From assembly GCA_027623325.1 (NCBI GenBank), contig JAQBXY010000001.1, forward strand, positions 237,007-301,006: a stretch of DNA of 64,000 nucleotides, given 5' to 3'. The position numbers and the translations under genes are program-made. A model generated the notes under the pieces. It saw only the letters and a program-made list of their open reading frames with translations, had not been told where the DNA came from and made no database searches. Origin of the DNA: Gemmatimonadota bacterium (GTDB lineage Bacteria; Gemmatimonadota; Gemmatimonadetes; Longimicrobiales; Gaopeijiaceae). This document shows positions 45,701-53,323 of the stretch, in pieces; within the stretch, counting starts at the first letter, position 1; each line of letters opens with the position of its first letter.

Positions 45701-45737
45701 GGTCACGTTCCACGAAGTATCCGGAGGGCACGAATAA
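42714..45737 (+). CDS. actB: ACIII subunit ActB, molybdopterin-like/Fe-S protein
   Basis: The protein has 1007 residues. IKRREFLKVLGVSGAG is a twin-arginine signal, followed by MTGC, which may be a lipobox. The N-terminal two-thirds resembles molybdopterin oxidoreductases but is probably cofactor-less in ACIII. The C-terminal third is a ferredoxin-like region with CTGCSACVTACHAENN, CQHCGNAPCEPVCPV, CVGTRYCANNCPYKV and CSFCMQRIRE/CQQSCPAE, giving four cluster sites. It also retains CGGCSAQCGMW plus a later Cys near the N-terminus. The stop is directly adjacent to actC. Confidence 0.95.
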   Translation: MTDGIKRREFLKVLGVSGAGATMTGCGAGDVERLIPYVVAPEEITPGVATWYATTCGGCSAQCGMWVRTREGRAVKVEGNPDHPVSEGGLCSRGHATLQHLYNPDRFAGPMIREGTRLRQGTWDEAERLLAARIGTLGNVMFVGGHMGPTLSGLVDRFLSGVGGTRVAYDAVSDAPLREATRIAYGVDGLPTYDIGAAKLLLSFGNDFIDSGASPVAHNKGLAHMSAVDAEGHEKGRFVYLGARLSVTGLNADEWIPIRPGSEAAVALGMASAIAGPNATGPYANLLQAYNTESAAAAAGVSEESIRTLAERFVSEGPSLAMGPGVGAHHRNATAANLAVLILNDVAGNVGRTVTIGGGPTASASKFSDMTAAIGAMAAGRVGVAIVHGTNPAYSLPAASGFQAAFDEVPFKVSFASAMDETAAMADLILPDRHFLESWGDSMPKAGVMAIQQPVMQAVPHFDSKQAGDLLLAVSAHLGNDLGAATFYEYLRGAHQAQHTTAMGPFEETWRAALRTGAVSHAMAATTGASVLRAPDAALTFDVPAFDGDGDLTLMVYPSPRFGGGEFSNSPWMQELPDPVSKITWHSWLEMNPTTAEARGLREGDIVTVTSPHGAVDVPVWIYPGIREDAVALAMGGGHTDMGRWATGNGVNALDLLPATAEQPSGAFVTLATTVNVVSTGVRRRLATIDGSEGDQHDRPIAPAVALADLGHEEEEHADEGHGELMELQGFGGIKPVPAEGGAPSAFPLPGTDHGPYAVAHEGPRWAMAIDLDKCTGCSACVTACHAENNVPWVGEQQVIMGRDMNWVRIERYYEHIDATQAGDLDVRFLPMICQHCGNAPCEPVCPVFATYHTPEGVNAQVYNRCVGTRYCANNCPYKVRVFNWYRYTDENVPEPMNWQWNPDVTVRTNGVMEKCSFCMQRIRESENRAALEEGRDVRDGEIVPACQQSCPAEAIVFGNIRDPNSRVSEVVANERTYRVLDELINTQPAVNYLKKVTFHEVSGGHE

Positions 45738-47122
45738 TGGCCGTCGGAACGCAGGAACGTGGCGCGCTGACCCATCCGGACGTCCATCGCCTCGATGACG
45801 TCAACCGCGACGTACTCAAGGTCCTCGCCACGCCCGGCAAGGGCTGGTGGATGCTCTTCGGCCTCGCCGTCGCCGGAGTAGGACTCTTCCTCACGGCGTG
45901 GGGATGGCAGATCTACAAGGGCATCGGCGTCAGCGGGCTCATGTCGCCCGTCGGATGGGGCGTCTACATCACGACCTTCGTCTTCTGGGTCGGTATCGCC
46001 CACTCTGGAACGCTGATCTCCGCGATTCTCTTCCTCTTCCGAGCGCCCTGGCGGCAGTCGATCTACCGGGCGGCAGAGGCGATGACGGTCTTCGCGGTCA
46101 TGACCGCGGGGCTCTTTCCGCTCATTCACGTCGGGCGGCTCTGGCACGCGTACTGGCTGATTCCGTACCCGAACTCCCGCTTCCTGTGGCCGAACTTCAA
46201 GTCGCCGCTGGTGTGGGACGTCTTCGCGGTCACGACCTACTTCACGGTGTCGGCCGTCTTCTTCTATCTCGGCACCGTTCCCGACGTCGCCGCGGCTCGT
46301 GATCGGGCCGTAGGGCTCCGCAAGAAGTTCTACACGGTGATTTCGCTCGGCTGGCAGGGCACCGACCAGCAGTGGCACCACTTCGGAAAGGCGTACGTCT
46401 TCCTCGCCGCGCTGGCCACGCCGCTGGTTCTGTCGGTGCACTCCGTGGTTTCCTGGGACTTCGCGATGTCGATCGTGCCGGGTTGGCACGCGACGATCTT
46501 CGCGCCGTACTTCGTCGCCGGCGCCATCTTCTCCGGCGTCGCGATGGTGATCACGCTGACGGTGCCGCTGCGGAAGATCTTCGGTCTCGAAGCGTATCTC
46601 ACGACGAAGCACTACGACGCGATGGCCAAGCTGTGCCTGTTCACGTCGATGATCGTCTTCTACGCGTACCTCTCCGAGTTCTTCCTCGCTTGGTACAGCG
46701 GCGAGGAGATCGAACGGAGCGCCTTCTGGAACCGTCTGTTCGGAACGTACTGGTGGGCCACCTGGATCATGTTGGTCTGCAACGGTTTCGTGCCGATCAT
46801 GCTCTGGTTCAAGCGCGTGCGGCACTCCATTCCGGCGCTGTTCGTCATCTCGATCTTCGTCAACATCGGCATGTGGTTCGAGCGCTATGTGATCGTAGTC
46901 ACCTCGCTCCACCACGAGTACATGCCGTTCGCGTGGGGCATCTACCGTCCGTCCGTGACCGAGATGAGCATCCTGCTCGGCAGCTTTTGCTGGTTCGGCT
47001 TCTGGTTCCTGCTCTTCACCCGGTTGATTCCGCCGATCGCGATTCAGGAGCTCAAGGAGGTACTGCCTCCGCCGATGCGGAAGAAGGCCAAGGCCCACGA
47101 CGGCGGGGAGGCGCACGCATGA
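45737..47122 (+). CDS. actC: ACIII subunit ActC, NrfD-like membrane quinol-binding protein
   Basis: The protein has 461 residues and about ten helices. It is an NrfD/PsrC-family integral membrane protein (GWWMLFGLAVAGVGLFLTAWGWQIYKG; VFWVGIAHSGTLISAILFLF; MIVFYAYLSEFFLAWYSGEEIER). It provides the quinol site together with ActB. One base overlaps the actB stop, and its stop overlaps the actD ATG. Confidence 0.94.
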   Translation: MAVGTQERGALTHPDVHRLDDVNRDVLKVLATPGKGWWMLFGLAVAGVGLFLTAWGWQIYKGIGVSGLMSPVGWGVYITTFVFWVGIAHSGTLISAILFLFRAPWRQSIYRAAEAMTVFAVMTAGLFPLIHVGRLWHAYWLIPYPNSRFLWPNFKSPLVWDVFAVTTYFTVSAVFFYLGTVPDVAAARDRAVGLRKKFYTVISLGWQGTDQQWHHFGKAYVFLAALATPLVLSVHSVVSWDFAMSIVPGWHATIFAPYFVAGAIFSGVAMVITLTVPLRKIFGLEAYLTTKHYDAMAKLCLFTSMIVFYAYLSEFFLAWYSGEEIERSAFWNRLFGTYWWATWIMLVCNGFVPIMLWFKRVRHSIPALFVISIFVNIGMWFERYVIVVTSLHHEYMPFAWGIYRPSVTEMSILLGSFCWFGFWFLLFTRLIPPIAIQELKEVLPPPMRKKAKAHDGGEAHA

Positions 47123-47637
47123 GCACGGCACAGGGCATTCTCGCCTCCTACGAGTATCTCGATTCCACGGTCGATGCGATCGAGAATCTGAGAAAGGCGG
47201 GTTTCAAGAACCTCAAGGTGTACGCTCCGTATCCCGAGCATCACATCGAACACGCTCTGGGTTATGGAGAGAGCCCCGTGCGGGTGTTTACGTTAGTCGG
47301 GGCACTGACGGGCACGGCGACCGGCTTCGCGTTCACGTCGTGGACGGCGGTCGATTGGCCGCTCGCAGTCGGCGGCAAGCCGATGATTTCGATCCCTGCC
47401 TTCATTCCGATCGTCTTCGAGATGACCGTGTTGTTCGGTGCGCTCTCGACGGTCATCGGTCTCTTCATTCTCAGCCGGTTGCCCAACATCAAACCGGCGG
47501 TCGTATACGATCCCGAATTCACCGCGGGACGCTACGGCATCTACGTCGAGGCCGATGGAAGTCGCCTCGAGGAAGCACGGAAAATCATGAACGCAGAGGA
47601 GCCCATCGAGCTCCGCGAGGGGGCCGCCGATGCGTAG
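47119..47637 (+). CDS. actD: ACIII subunit ActD (DUF3341)
   Basis: The protein has 172 residues; the track shows it only as the tail of a long artefact ORF. STAQGILASYEYLDSTVDAIENLRKAGF begins the DUF3341 domain, and two central helices follow (FTLVGALTGTATGFAFTSWTAVDWPL; IPIVFEMTVLFGALSTVIGLFILSRLP). ActD is the membrane-embedded stabilising subunit. ATG 47119 overlaps the actC stop, and the stop lies inside the actE start region. Confidence 0.92.
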   Translation: MSTAQGILASYEYLDSTVDAIENLRKAGFKNLKVYAPYPEHHIEHALGYGESPVRVFTLVGALTGTATGFAFTSWTAVDWPLAVGGKPMISIPAFIPIVFEMTVLFGALSTVIGLFILSRLPNIKPAVVYDPEFTAGRYGIYVEADGSRLEEARKIMNAEEPIELREGAADA

Positions 47638-48268
47638 GTCACGCTTCATGCGTCCCGTCGTCGCGGGACTCGCAGTCATGACGCTCGCAGGGTGCAAACC
47701 GCTCGACGACGGACTGGTAGCGATCTTCGGTCGATCGATGCGCGACTCGCGGTCGTTCGACCCCTACGAGAACCCGCGCCCTGCCCCGGTCGGTTCCGTC
47801 GCTTTTGCGGCGGGGAACTACCCGGCGGAGGACGGCCATGTGAACCTCGGGCAGCCCGAGGGCGTCGCGATCCCGTACTTCACGCAGATGGATCTCGGTC
47901 CCCAGATCGGAGTGGGCGGGCCCGCGATCCAGGGTATGATGAATCCGACGGATCCGACCGCAGCGGCGTCGCTCGCGCGGGGCGAGGAGCTCTACATGCG
48001 CTTCTGCGTCGTGTGCCACGGCCCCGACGGCGTCGGTGCCAACGCATACATCGCGGACAAACACGTGTTGCTGCCGGCATACAACGTTTCGGGTGCACAG
48101 GTCTCGGCATACACGGACCAGTACCTCTACGCCATGATCCGGGTGGGTCGCGGCCTCATGCCCGAGTACGGCAGCCGGATCAGTCACTTCGACCGTTGGC
48201 ACGTGGTGAATTACGTGAGACAGCTTCAGTCGCAGGCCGGGAACGCAGCCGCGGGAGGAGATGAGTAA
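47630..48268 (+). CDS. actE: ACIII subunit ActE, monoheme cytochrome c lipoprotein
   Basis: The protein has 212 residues. RPVVAGLAVMTLAGCKP is a lipoprotein signal with lipobox LAGC. One heme motif CVVCHGPDG is present, followed by cytochrome-c-like GRGLMPEYGSRISHFDRWHVVNYVRQLQ. It is the periplasmic electron exit from ACIII toward the oxidase. It overlaps actD by eight bases and its stop overlaps the actF ATG. Confidence 0.93.
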   Translation: MRRSRFMRPVVAGLAVMTLAGCKPLDDGLVAIFGRSMRDSRSFDPYENPRPAPVGSVAFAAGNYPAEDGHVNLGQPEGVAIPYFTQMDLGPQIGVGGPAIQGMMNPTDPTAAASLARGEELYMRFCVVCHGPDGVGANAYIADKHVLLPAYNVSGAQVSAYTDQYLYAMIRVGRGLMPEYGSRISHFDRWHVVNYVRQLQSQAGNAAAGGDE

Positions 48269-49563
48269 TGCATCACCACATCCCTTCCGAAGTACCCATC
48301 CGGTATCTCGCCCGCGACAAAAACATGAACATGCTGGTCGGCGCCCTGTTCGTCGTCGGCCTGCTGTCGTTCGTGGTCCGGCTCACGCAGGACGCGGACT
48401 CGGCGTGGATCAGCTACATCACGAACTGGCTGTTCTTCACGAGCATCGCGATGGGCGGCGTGCTTTTCGCCGTCGCCACGTGGATCGTGAAGGCCAAGTG
48501 GAACTGGCCGATGCGGCGCGTGAGCCAATCGTTCGCCGCCTTTCTGCCGATCTCGTTCGTACTGCTTCTGCCGATGCTGGGCCTCGGGGACAGCTACTTC
48601 CCGTGGATCGAGATGATGGCCACCGACGCCATCGTCATGAAGAAGCAGGCTTACCTGAACATGCCGTTCCTGATCACGCGGAACGTGATTGGGCTCGCAG
48701 TGCTGTTCAGCCTCGCGGTCTACTTCGTGTACCTCGCGGTTCGGCCCGACATGGGCCTCGTGAAGGACTCACCCGAAGAGGATGAGCAGCGTCGCGGCTG
48801 GCGCGAGAAGCTCACCCAGGGCTGGATGGGTCAGGAGCAGGAAGAGGTCAACAGTTATCAGCGCATGACGACGATGGCTCCGGCGATCGTCATGGTCTAC
48901 GCGCTGGTCATGACGATCGTCGTCTACGACTGGGTGATGTCCCTCGAGCCGCACTGGTTCAGCACGATGATGGGCCCCTGGTTCTTCATGGGCGCACTGT
49001 GGGGTGGCATCGCGGCGACCGCGCTGTGGAGCATGTACCTGCGCACGAAGCACGACGACTTCAAGAACCTGATCGGCATCCAGCAGCGCCACGACGTCGG
49101 CAAGCTGACCTTCGCGTTCACGGTCTTCTGGGGATACCTGTTCTTCAGTCAGTACATCGTGATCTGGTACGGCAAGCTGCCGTGGGAGCAGGCCTGGATC
49201 ATCCGGCGCTCCGGCGAGACGTGGGGCGGCTATTCGATGTTGACGCTCGCGATTTGTTTCCTGATTCCGTTCGTCGGGCTCATGGGACGTAAGCCGAAGA
49301 TGAAGCCGGCGCTGCTGTCGTTCTTCGCTACAACGATTCTCGTCGGGCTCTGGCTGGAGCGCTACGGGATTCTGGCACCGTCGCTGCACCACGAGGGCGA
49401 CCCGATCTTCACGATCTGGCAGCCGCTGATCGGGTGCATGTTCCTTGGGCTCTATCTCGGTGCGGTGCGGTGGTTCCTGTCGACCTTCCCGGCGATGCAG
49501 CTGTGGCAGCCGATGGTGGATCCGGAGACGCTCGAGGCTGAGTTGCCTGTGGGAGTGGGCTGA
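48268..49563 (+). CDS. actF: ACIII subunit ActF, NrfD-like membrane protein
   Basis: The protein has 431 residues with about ten helices, related to ActC (LVGALFVVGLLSFVVRLTQD; WISYITNWLFFTSIAMGGVLFAVATWIVKA; VYALVMTIVVYDWVMSLEPHWFSTMMGPWFF). It completes the six-gene act operon. No ActG-like or oxidase gene follows; the oxidase subunit III fragment at the window start is about 42 kb away. Confidence 0.92.
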   Translation: MHHHIPSEVPIRYLARDKNMNMLVGALFVVGLLSFVVRLTQDADSAWISYITNWLFFTSIAMGGVLFAVATWIVKAKWNWPMRRVSQSFAAFLPISFVLLLPMLGLGDSYFPWIEMMATDAIVMKKQAYLNMPFLITRNVIGLAVLFSLAVYFVYLAVRPDMGLVKDSPEEDEQRRGWREKLTQGWMGQEQEEVNSYQRMTTMAPAIVMVYALVMTIVVYDWVMSLEPHWFSTMMGPWFFMGALWGGIAATALWSMYLRTKHDDFKNLIGIQQRHDVGKLTFAFTVFWGYLFFSQYIVIWYGKLPWEQAWIIRRSGETWGGYSMLTLAICFLIPFVGLMGRKPKMKPALLSFFATTILVGLWLERYGILAPSLHHEGDPIFTIWQPLIGCMFLGLYLGAVRWFLSTFPAMQLWQPMVDPETLEAELPVGVG

Positions 49564-49908
49564 GTCGTTTTCTGCGGGTTGGGCCCGACGGCTTCTCCAT
49601 TCTTCGACTTCGCCTGAATCGGGGGTGTCCGGGGGGCTTGCTTACTCCGGAGTCGCTGGGGTCGCGGGCGTTCAATCCGCGCCTTCGCCGGAAGTTGTTC
49701 GCATAGCTCACCCCGCGCGCGTAGCGCGCGGGTTCCGGACTTCGGCGCTCGGTCGCGGGGGGACGGCTTCGTCTGCGAGTGGAGAAGCCGTCGGGTCGTT
49801 GCGAACCGATCCGCTTGGTGGGGCGTTTTTTCCAGGCGGGCCTCTTTGGAAACTGTCGGGGGGTTGGGGCGTAGGAATTGGACAACTTATCGAAACGAAA
49901 GAGGGGTT
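49564..49908. repeat. Structured non-coding interval with 16-bp inverted repeat (49584-49795) and nested hairpins
   Basis: This 345-bp gap has no supportable gene. CCCGACGGCTTCTCCA at 49584-49599 recurs as its exact reverse complement at 49780-49795, bounding 212 bp. Inside, CCCGCGCGC-GTA-GCGCGCGGG (49712-49732) is a perfect nine-pair hairpin flanked by CCGGAA/TTCCGG. The layout suggests a MITE-like element, a palindromic REP-like unit, or a folded RNA after the act operon. GGGCGTTTTTT near 49826 could be a weak terminator. No clear target-site duplication is visible. Confidence 0.55.
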
Positions 49909-50400
49909 ATGAGGCTATTTCGTCGGAAAATGTCGGCTTCGGTTGGGGCCGTTTTGGTTGCGGTGGGGATTTCGGGGTGTGGGGAGAGTCCGGTCGAGGT
50001 GGTGTTCGAGGTCATTGAGGAGGTGGAGTTTGCGGCCGCGCTTGGAATCGACTTGGCGGCTATGGAGAAGTTGGGGACGGGGGTGTATCGGCAGGACATC
50101 GTAGTTGGTGGTGGGGAACCGGCTGTGTTTGGGACGACGCCGACTCTTACGTTCACGGGCTGGCTGAGGGACGGGACCCAGTTCGATACTGGCACTTTTT
50201 CGTTCCTCATGGGAAATAGCGCAGTCGTGTCGGGGCTCGAAGACGGACTCGTCGGCACTCGCGTCGGCGGGACGCGTCGGATCATCATCCCGCCAGGACG
50301 CGGGTACGGCGCTCAGGATCGCCTGGATCTGCAGGGCAACGTGGTGATTCCCGGTGGGTCGATCATGGTCTTCGTGGTTACGGTGGACGCGGTCAATTAG
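49909..50400 (+). CDS. FKBP-type peptidyl-prolyl isomerase lipoprotein
   Basis: The protein has 163 residues. SASVGAVLVAVGISGC is a lipoprotein signal. The FKBP fold shows LTFTGWLRDGTQFDTGTFSFLMG, VVSGLEDGLVGTRVGGTRRIIIPPGRGYG and VIPGGSIMVFVVTVDAV, so it folds or chaperones envelope proteins. I chose ATG 49909, preceded by GAGGGG. The codon use just after the start (many GGG/TTG codons) is less typical of the neighbours. Confidence 0.9.
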   Translation: MRLFRRKMSASVGAVLVAVGISGCGESPVEVVFEVIEEVEFAAALGIDLAAMEKLGTGVYRQDIVVGGGEPAVFGTTPTLTFTGWLRDGTQFDTGTFSFLMGNSAVVSGLEDGLVGTRVGGTRRIIIPPGRGYGAQDRLDLQGNVVIPGGSIMVFVVTVDAVN

Positions 50401-50611
50401 TTTGATAGCTGATCTCATCGATCGTCAATAGAGCAGCGCCGATCGGAGGCCCTCCTAGTTGTTCGTGCCACACGACCGCGGATGTCCCGAGTCTCTCTCC
50501 GAAAGAGCGAAGCCAGCACTCGATCCAGGGATCCAGGTCGGGCTCAGGAACGCCGATGCCTCGCCTGAAGCGTCGGCCATTGAAGTCCACGTCGGCTGGA
50601 GGGCCGGCCAT
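50393..50611 (-). CDS. Short hypothetical ORF downstream of the truncated deacetylase
   Basis: A 72-residue frame (NGRRFRRGIGVPEPDLDPWIECWLRSFGERLG, then SAVVWHEQLGGPPIGAALLTIDEISY) has protein-like composition. Its ATG has no clear ribosome site. A TTG frame overlapping the deacetylase stop (50455-50667) gives a different peptide, so the gene structure here is unclear. This may be the remnant of a longer gene. No family is recognised. Confidence 0.3.
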   Translation of the reverse strand: MAGPPADVDFNGRRFRRGIGVPEPDLDPWIECWLRSFGERLGTSAVVWHEQLGGPPIGAALLTIDEISYQTN

Positions 50612-50663
50612 AGGGCGGGGCCATTGGGCAGCAGGACCCGAATGAGCCCTCCCTGAGCGGACG

Positions 50664-51146
50664 TCAAGTGAGAAACCCGGACAGGCGCAGGGAGAGCCCC
50701 TCGAGCGACAGGCCCCGTGGCACGTTGAGCCGGGGAGTCAACGCCCGTTCAGCGACGCGTCTGCCTCGACGCACCGCCCTTCCCCCACTCACCAACAAGG
50801 CGCCCTCGAAGCAATCGGCTGCGACGGCCGCAGCCGATGTGTTACGGAGTCCGTAGGGGTAGGCAAGCCATGGGAGCTGCCTCGAGCTTCGCTCGGACAG
50901 CCAGTCTTTGCAGAGGACGAGTTCGTCGAGGATCGCATCAGGTCCGAGCGCTGCGAGATTGGCGTGACTCCAGGTGTGCGCGCCCAGCGTGATCCCCTTC
51001 GAAAGTCGAGACGGATCGAGCTCCGTGTCCTCGACAGGTCGAGCGTGCTCGGGTACGGGGCTGACCGGGATACCTTGTTCGGAGGCCCACGCAAGGATTC
51101 GATCGGTGCGTCCCTCCAACTTCGTGAGCGCGTGTTGGTGGTTCAC
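50664..51146 (-). pseudogene. Polysaccharide deacetylase, N-terminally truncated
   Basis: The 160-residue frame holds the middle and end of a NodB-type deacetylase: ITLGAHTWSHANLAALGPDAILDEL (the HxxxH-type metal motif) and LPWLAYPYGLRNTSAAAVA, then GALLVSGG. The first conserved segment with the catalytic TFDD is missing, and the frame closes at a TAG upstream, next to the GH18 gene. The start GTG 51146 is therefore probably not original. It looks like the remnant of a larger deacetylase. Confidence 0.6.
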
Positions 51147-51194
51147 ACGTCCTGTAGACGTGCCTTGAAGCTAACGAGGCGTCGAAATCTTCTG

Positions 51195-52322
51195 CTAGCG
51201 AGGGCGCACGAAGGCTCGACGAAGGTCGTTCCAAAGCTCGTCCGTTCCGTAGGCGAGCGGGAAGAGGGCGATGCCGCCCAAGCCACGCGCGCGGACGAAG
51301 GCGTACTTGGCCCGGAGGCTCTCCGCATCCTCGAACCAGCCCTGGTGCCATCCGTCGTCCGTCTGAAACGTGTAGTACGGGGACCCACTCATGGGATCTC
51401 TCAACTTGCCGTACGTCGTGGCCCGCTCGAGCGCCCGCGGTAGCTCCGGTAGCACCTCGGCCTCGGCCGAATAGGGGATCGTACGACCTGTGGTCCGCAC
51501 ATCGGCGCCCATTTCGCCGGACGTGACCGGCCACTCATATCCGTACAACGGAACGCCCATGACGAGCTTTCGCGCGGGTACGCCGAAGGCCTCGAAACGG
51601 TCGACGACGGTTCCCCAATTGAGACGACCCCATCCGGATACCGCTCCGACGGGGCCTGCCTGCGCGCTGCCCGCGCTATAGAAGTCGTATCCCTGAACGA
51701 CCAGGAAGTCGGCGATCTGGCCCAAGGCTCGTTCGTTGTAGACGTCGTCGTCGTCGAACGCGAGCGTGAAAACGGACAAGGAAAGCGAGGGATCGGTGTC
51801 TCTCATCTTTCGAGACAGCTGTGCTACGAACGCCGTAAACCCTTCTCGGACTGAAACATCCACCGTCTGGAAGACTTCGAAGTCGAGATGGATTCCTGAC
51901 AGTCCGGGCGTCGACCCGAGCACGCCTAGAATCGCACCTGTGAGCCGATCGACTCTCGCGGCGTCCGAGAAGAGGGCTCGAAACGCGTCGGCATCGTGTA
52001 TCGAAATCGTCGGTACCACCTGGACTCCGGCGCCCACGGCCGCCGAGACCATCGGCCGCCAGCGATCAGGCCAACCGTGCGCGTCCATGATGGCGCCATC
52101 GGCTCCGGCCTCGAGCTCGAAGAAGTAGAGCTCATCGAGCACATCGAGCGGATACGTCGACCACGAGTCACCGGCCCAGTAGGGGTGGTAACCCGCCACG
52201 AAAAAACGATCCGAGGTGGTGGGCAGCTCCACGCGAGGCGAGGGACCAACGGACGCGCACGCGACCAGGAGGAAGGCAAGGGTCTGCGACGCGACCAACT
52301 TCGAGACCTTGGTCTTCCTCAC
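51195..52322 (-). CDS. Glycoside hydrolase family 18-like exported lipoprotein
   Basis: The protein has about 375 residues. A lipoprotein-type signal (LVASQTLAFLLVACASV) is followed by a GH18 TIM barrel: FFVAGYHPYWAGDSWSTYPLDVLDEL, LSGIHLDFEVFQ (catalytic Asp and Glu of the DxxDxDxE-type motif, here reduced to LDFE), VMGVPLYGYEW and a late GGIALFPLAYG. It may hydrolyse chitin, peptidoglycan or another aminosugar polymer. The start is GTG 52322, overlapping the deacetylase stop (GTGA). Confidence 0.82.
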   Translation of the reverse strand: MRKTKVSKLVASQTLAFLLVACASVGPSPRVELPTTSDRFFVAGYHPYWAGDSWSTYPLDVLDELYFFELEAGADGAIMDAHGWPDRWRPMVSAAVGAGVQVVPTISIHDADAFRALFSDAARVDRLTGAILGVLGSTPGLSGIHLDFEVFQTVDVSVREGFTAFVAQLSRKMRDTDPSLSLSVFTLAFDDDDVYNERALGQIADFLVVQGYDFYSAGSAQAGPVGAVSGWGRLNWGTVVDRFEAFGVPARKLVMGVPLYGYEWPVTSGEMGADVRTTGRTIPYSAEAEVLPELPRALERATTYGKLRDPMSGSPYYTFQTDDGWHQGWFEDAESLRAKYAFVRARGLGGIALFPLAYGTDELWNDLRRAFVRPR

Positions 52323-53323
52323 GGTTCCGGGGCGTCGACCGAGACAAGGGAGATCCGTCGAACTTCCCCGACGCTCAGCGAACCGACGCGGACCCGCATC
52401 CCCCATCCGGTCTCGACGAACACGACCGAGATCCCGTCCACGAGCGGGATGACGTTGGGGCCCAGCTTCGGGGCAACGATATCCACCCAGAAGTCCTCGA
52501 GTCCTGCGCCGGAGGCCAGGGAGACAAGAAGATCTTCGGGCCCGCTGGGTCTCATATTGCGTCCCGAAGGGGGAGCCTCGGCCACGACCCAAGTCAGCTC
52601 GACCGCTGAGCGAGCGAGCCACCACGTGGCGACCTCGTCGGCGCGGGCGAGCCACCAGTCGCCTTGGGCGCGGACCGTATCGGCCACGGTCCGAATGGCA
52701 TCGAGCCGGGGTCCCCTCACGATGATCTGTGTGTGACCCGCGACCACGGCGAGCCCCCCGATCGCACGCATTTTTCGAGTGCCGGCGAGGAACGCATCCG
52801 CCAACCGTTGCGAGCGCAGCGTGACATCACGAACGACGACTGTGTAATCGTCCTTCAAAAGCCGAGGGAGGAGTACGAGCAGCCCATTCGGCGTTTCGTG
52901 GAGCTCGGGGCTGGCCGAGCGGGCCTCGTTTCCGGTCAGGACATATCGGCCCCCTGCGAGGCGCCAGGCGGAAAGCGTCCGCGCGTCGAACACCTCTTCC
53001 GGTGGTCTCAGTCCGGCCGGAGCGACCCCGGTCCAGCTCTCGATGTCGTCGAAGCTCCGCCGAAGACGCAGAATCTGATCCTGTGCGGTCAAACCCGCCA
53101 ACGGGGTATGATCGACGGTCTGGGTCCCGACCTCACCTGCTGTGATCAGCGCCTCCGCCAACGCCTCATCATGCTCGACGAGTTGCGAGACGACGAAGAA
53201 GGTCACGGGGAGCTGTTCGATCTCGAACATCGCGGCGACGTCGAGTGCGTTCACATAGGCGTCCTGGCCTTCGACATCGACGACGAAGACCAGTGCGGCC
53301 TGGGCCGCGCCTGGAGGGGTCAG
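52319..53323 (-). CDS. Polysaccharide deacetylase family protein, probable CTG start
   Basis: The track begins at GTG 53254 (MNALDVAAMFE), but the upstream frame AALVFVVDVEGQDAYV is clearly the first strand of the NodB-like fold, corresponding to TFDDG. No ATG, GTG or TTG precedes it in frame, but CTG 53321-53323 overlaps the response-regulator stop as CTGA, exactly like the other coupled starts here. VTFFVVSQLVEHDEALAEALITAGEVGTQTVDH is the deacetylase core; the usual Asp-Asp reads VVDVEG. C-terminal beta-rich domains follow. It should modify a polysaccharide, but catalysis is uncertain. Confidence 0.65.
   Translation of the reverse strand: MTPPGAAQAALVFVVDVEGQDAYVNALDVAAMFEIEQLPVTFFVVSQLVEHDEALAEALITAGEVGTQTVDHTPLAGLTAQDQILRLRRSFDDIESWTGVAPAGLRPPEEVFDARTLSAWRLAGGRYVLTGNEARSASPELHETPNGLLVLLPRLLKDDYTVVVRDVTLRSQRLADAFLAGTRKMRAIGGLAVVAGHTQIIVRGPRLDAIRTVADTVRAQGDWWLARADEVATWWLARSAVELTWVVAEAPPSGRNMRPSGPEDLLVSLASGAGLEDFWVDIVAPKLGPNVIPLVDGISVVFVETGWGMRVRVGSLSVGEVRRISLVSVDAPEP

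Noticed and set aside
46372-47637. 421-residue plus-strand ORF
   Set aside because: The first part is an out-of-frame reading of actC; only the tail from 47119 is the real actD.
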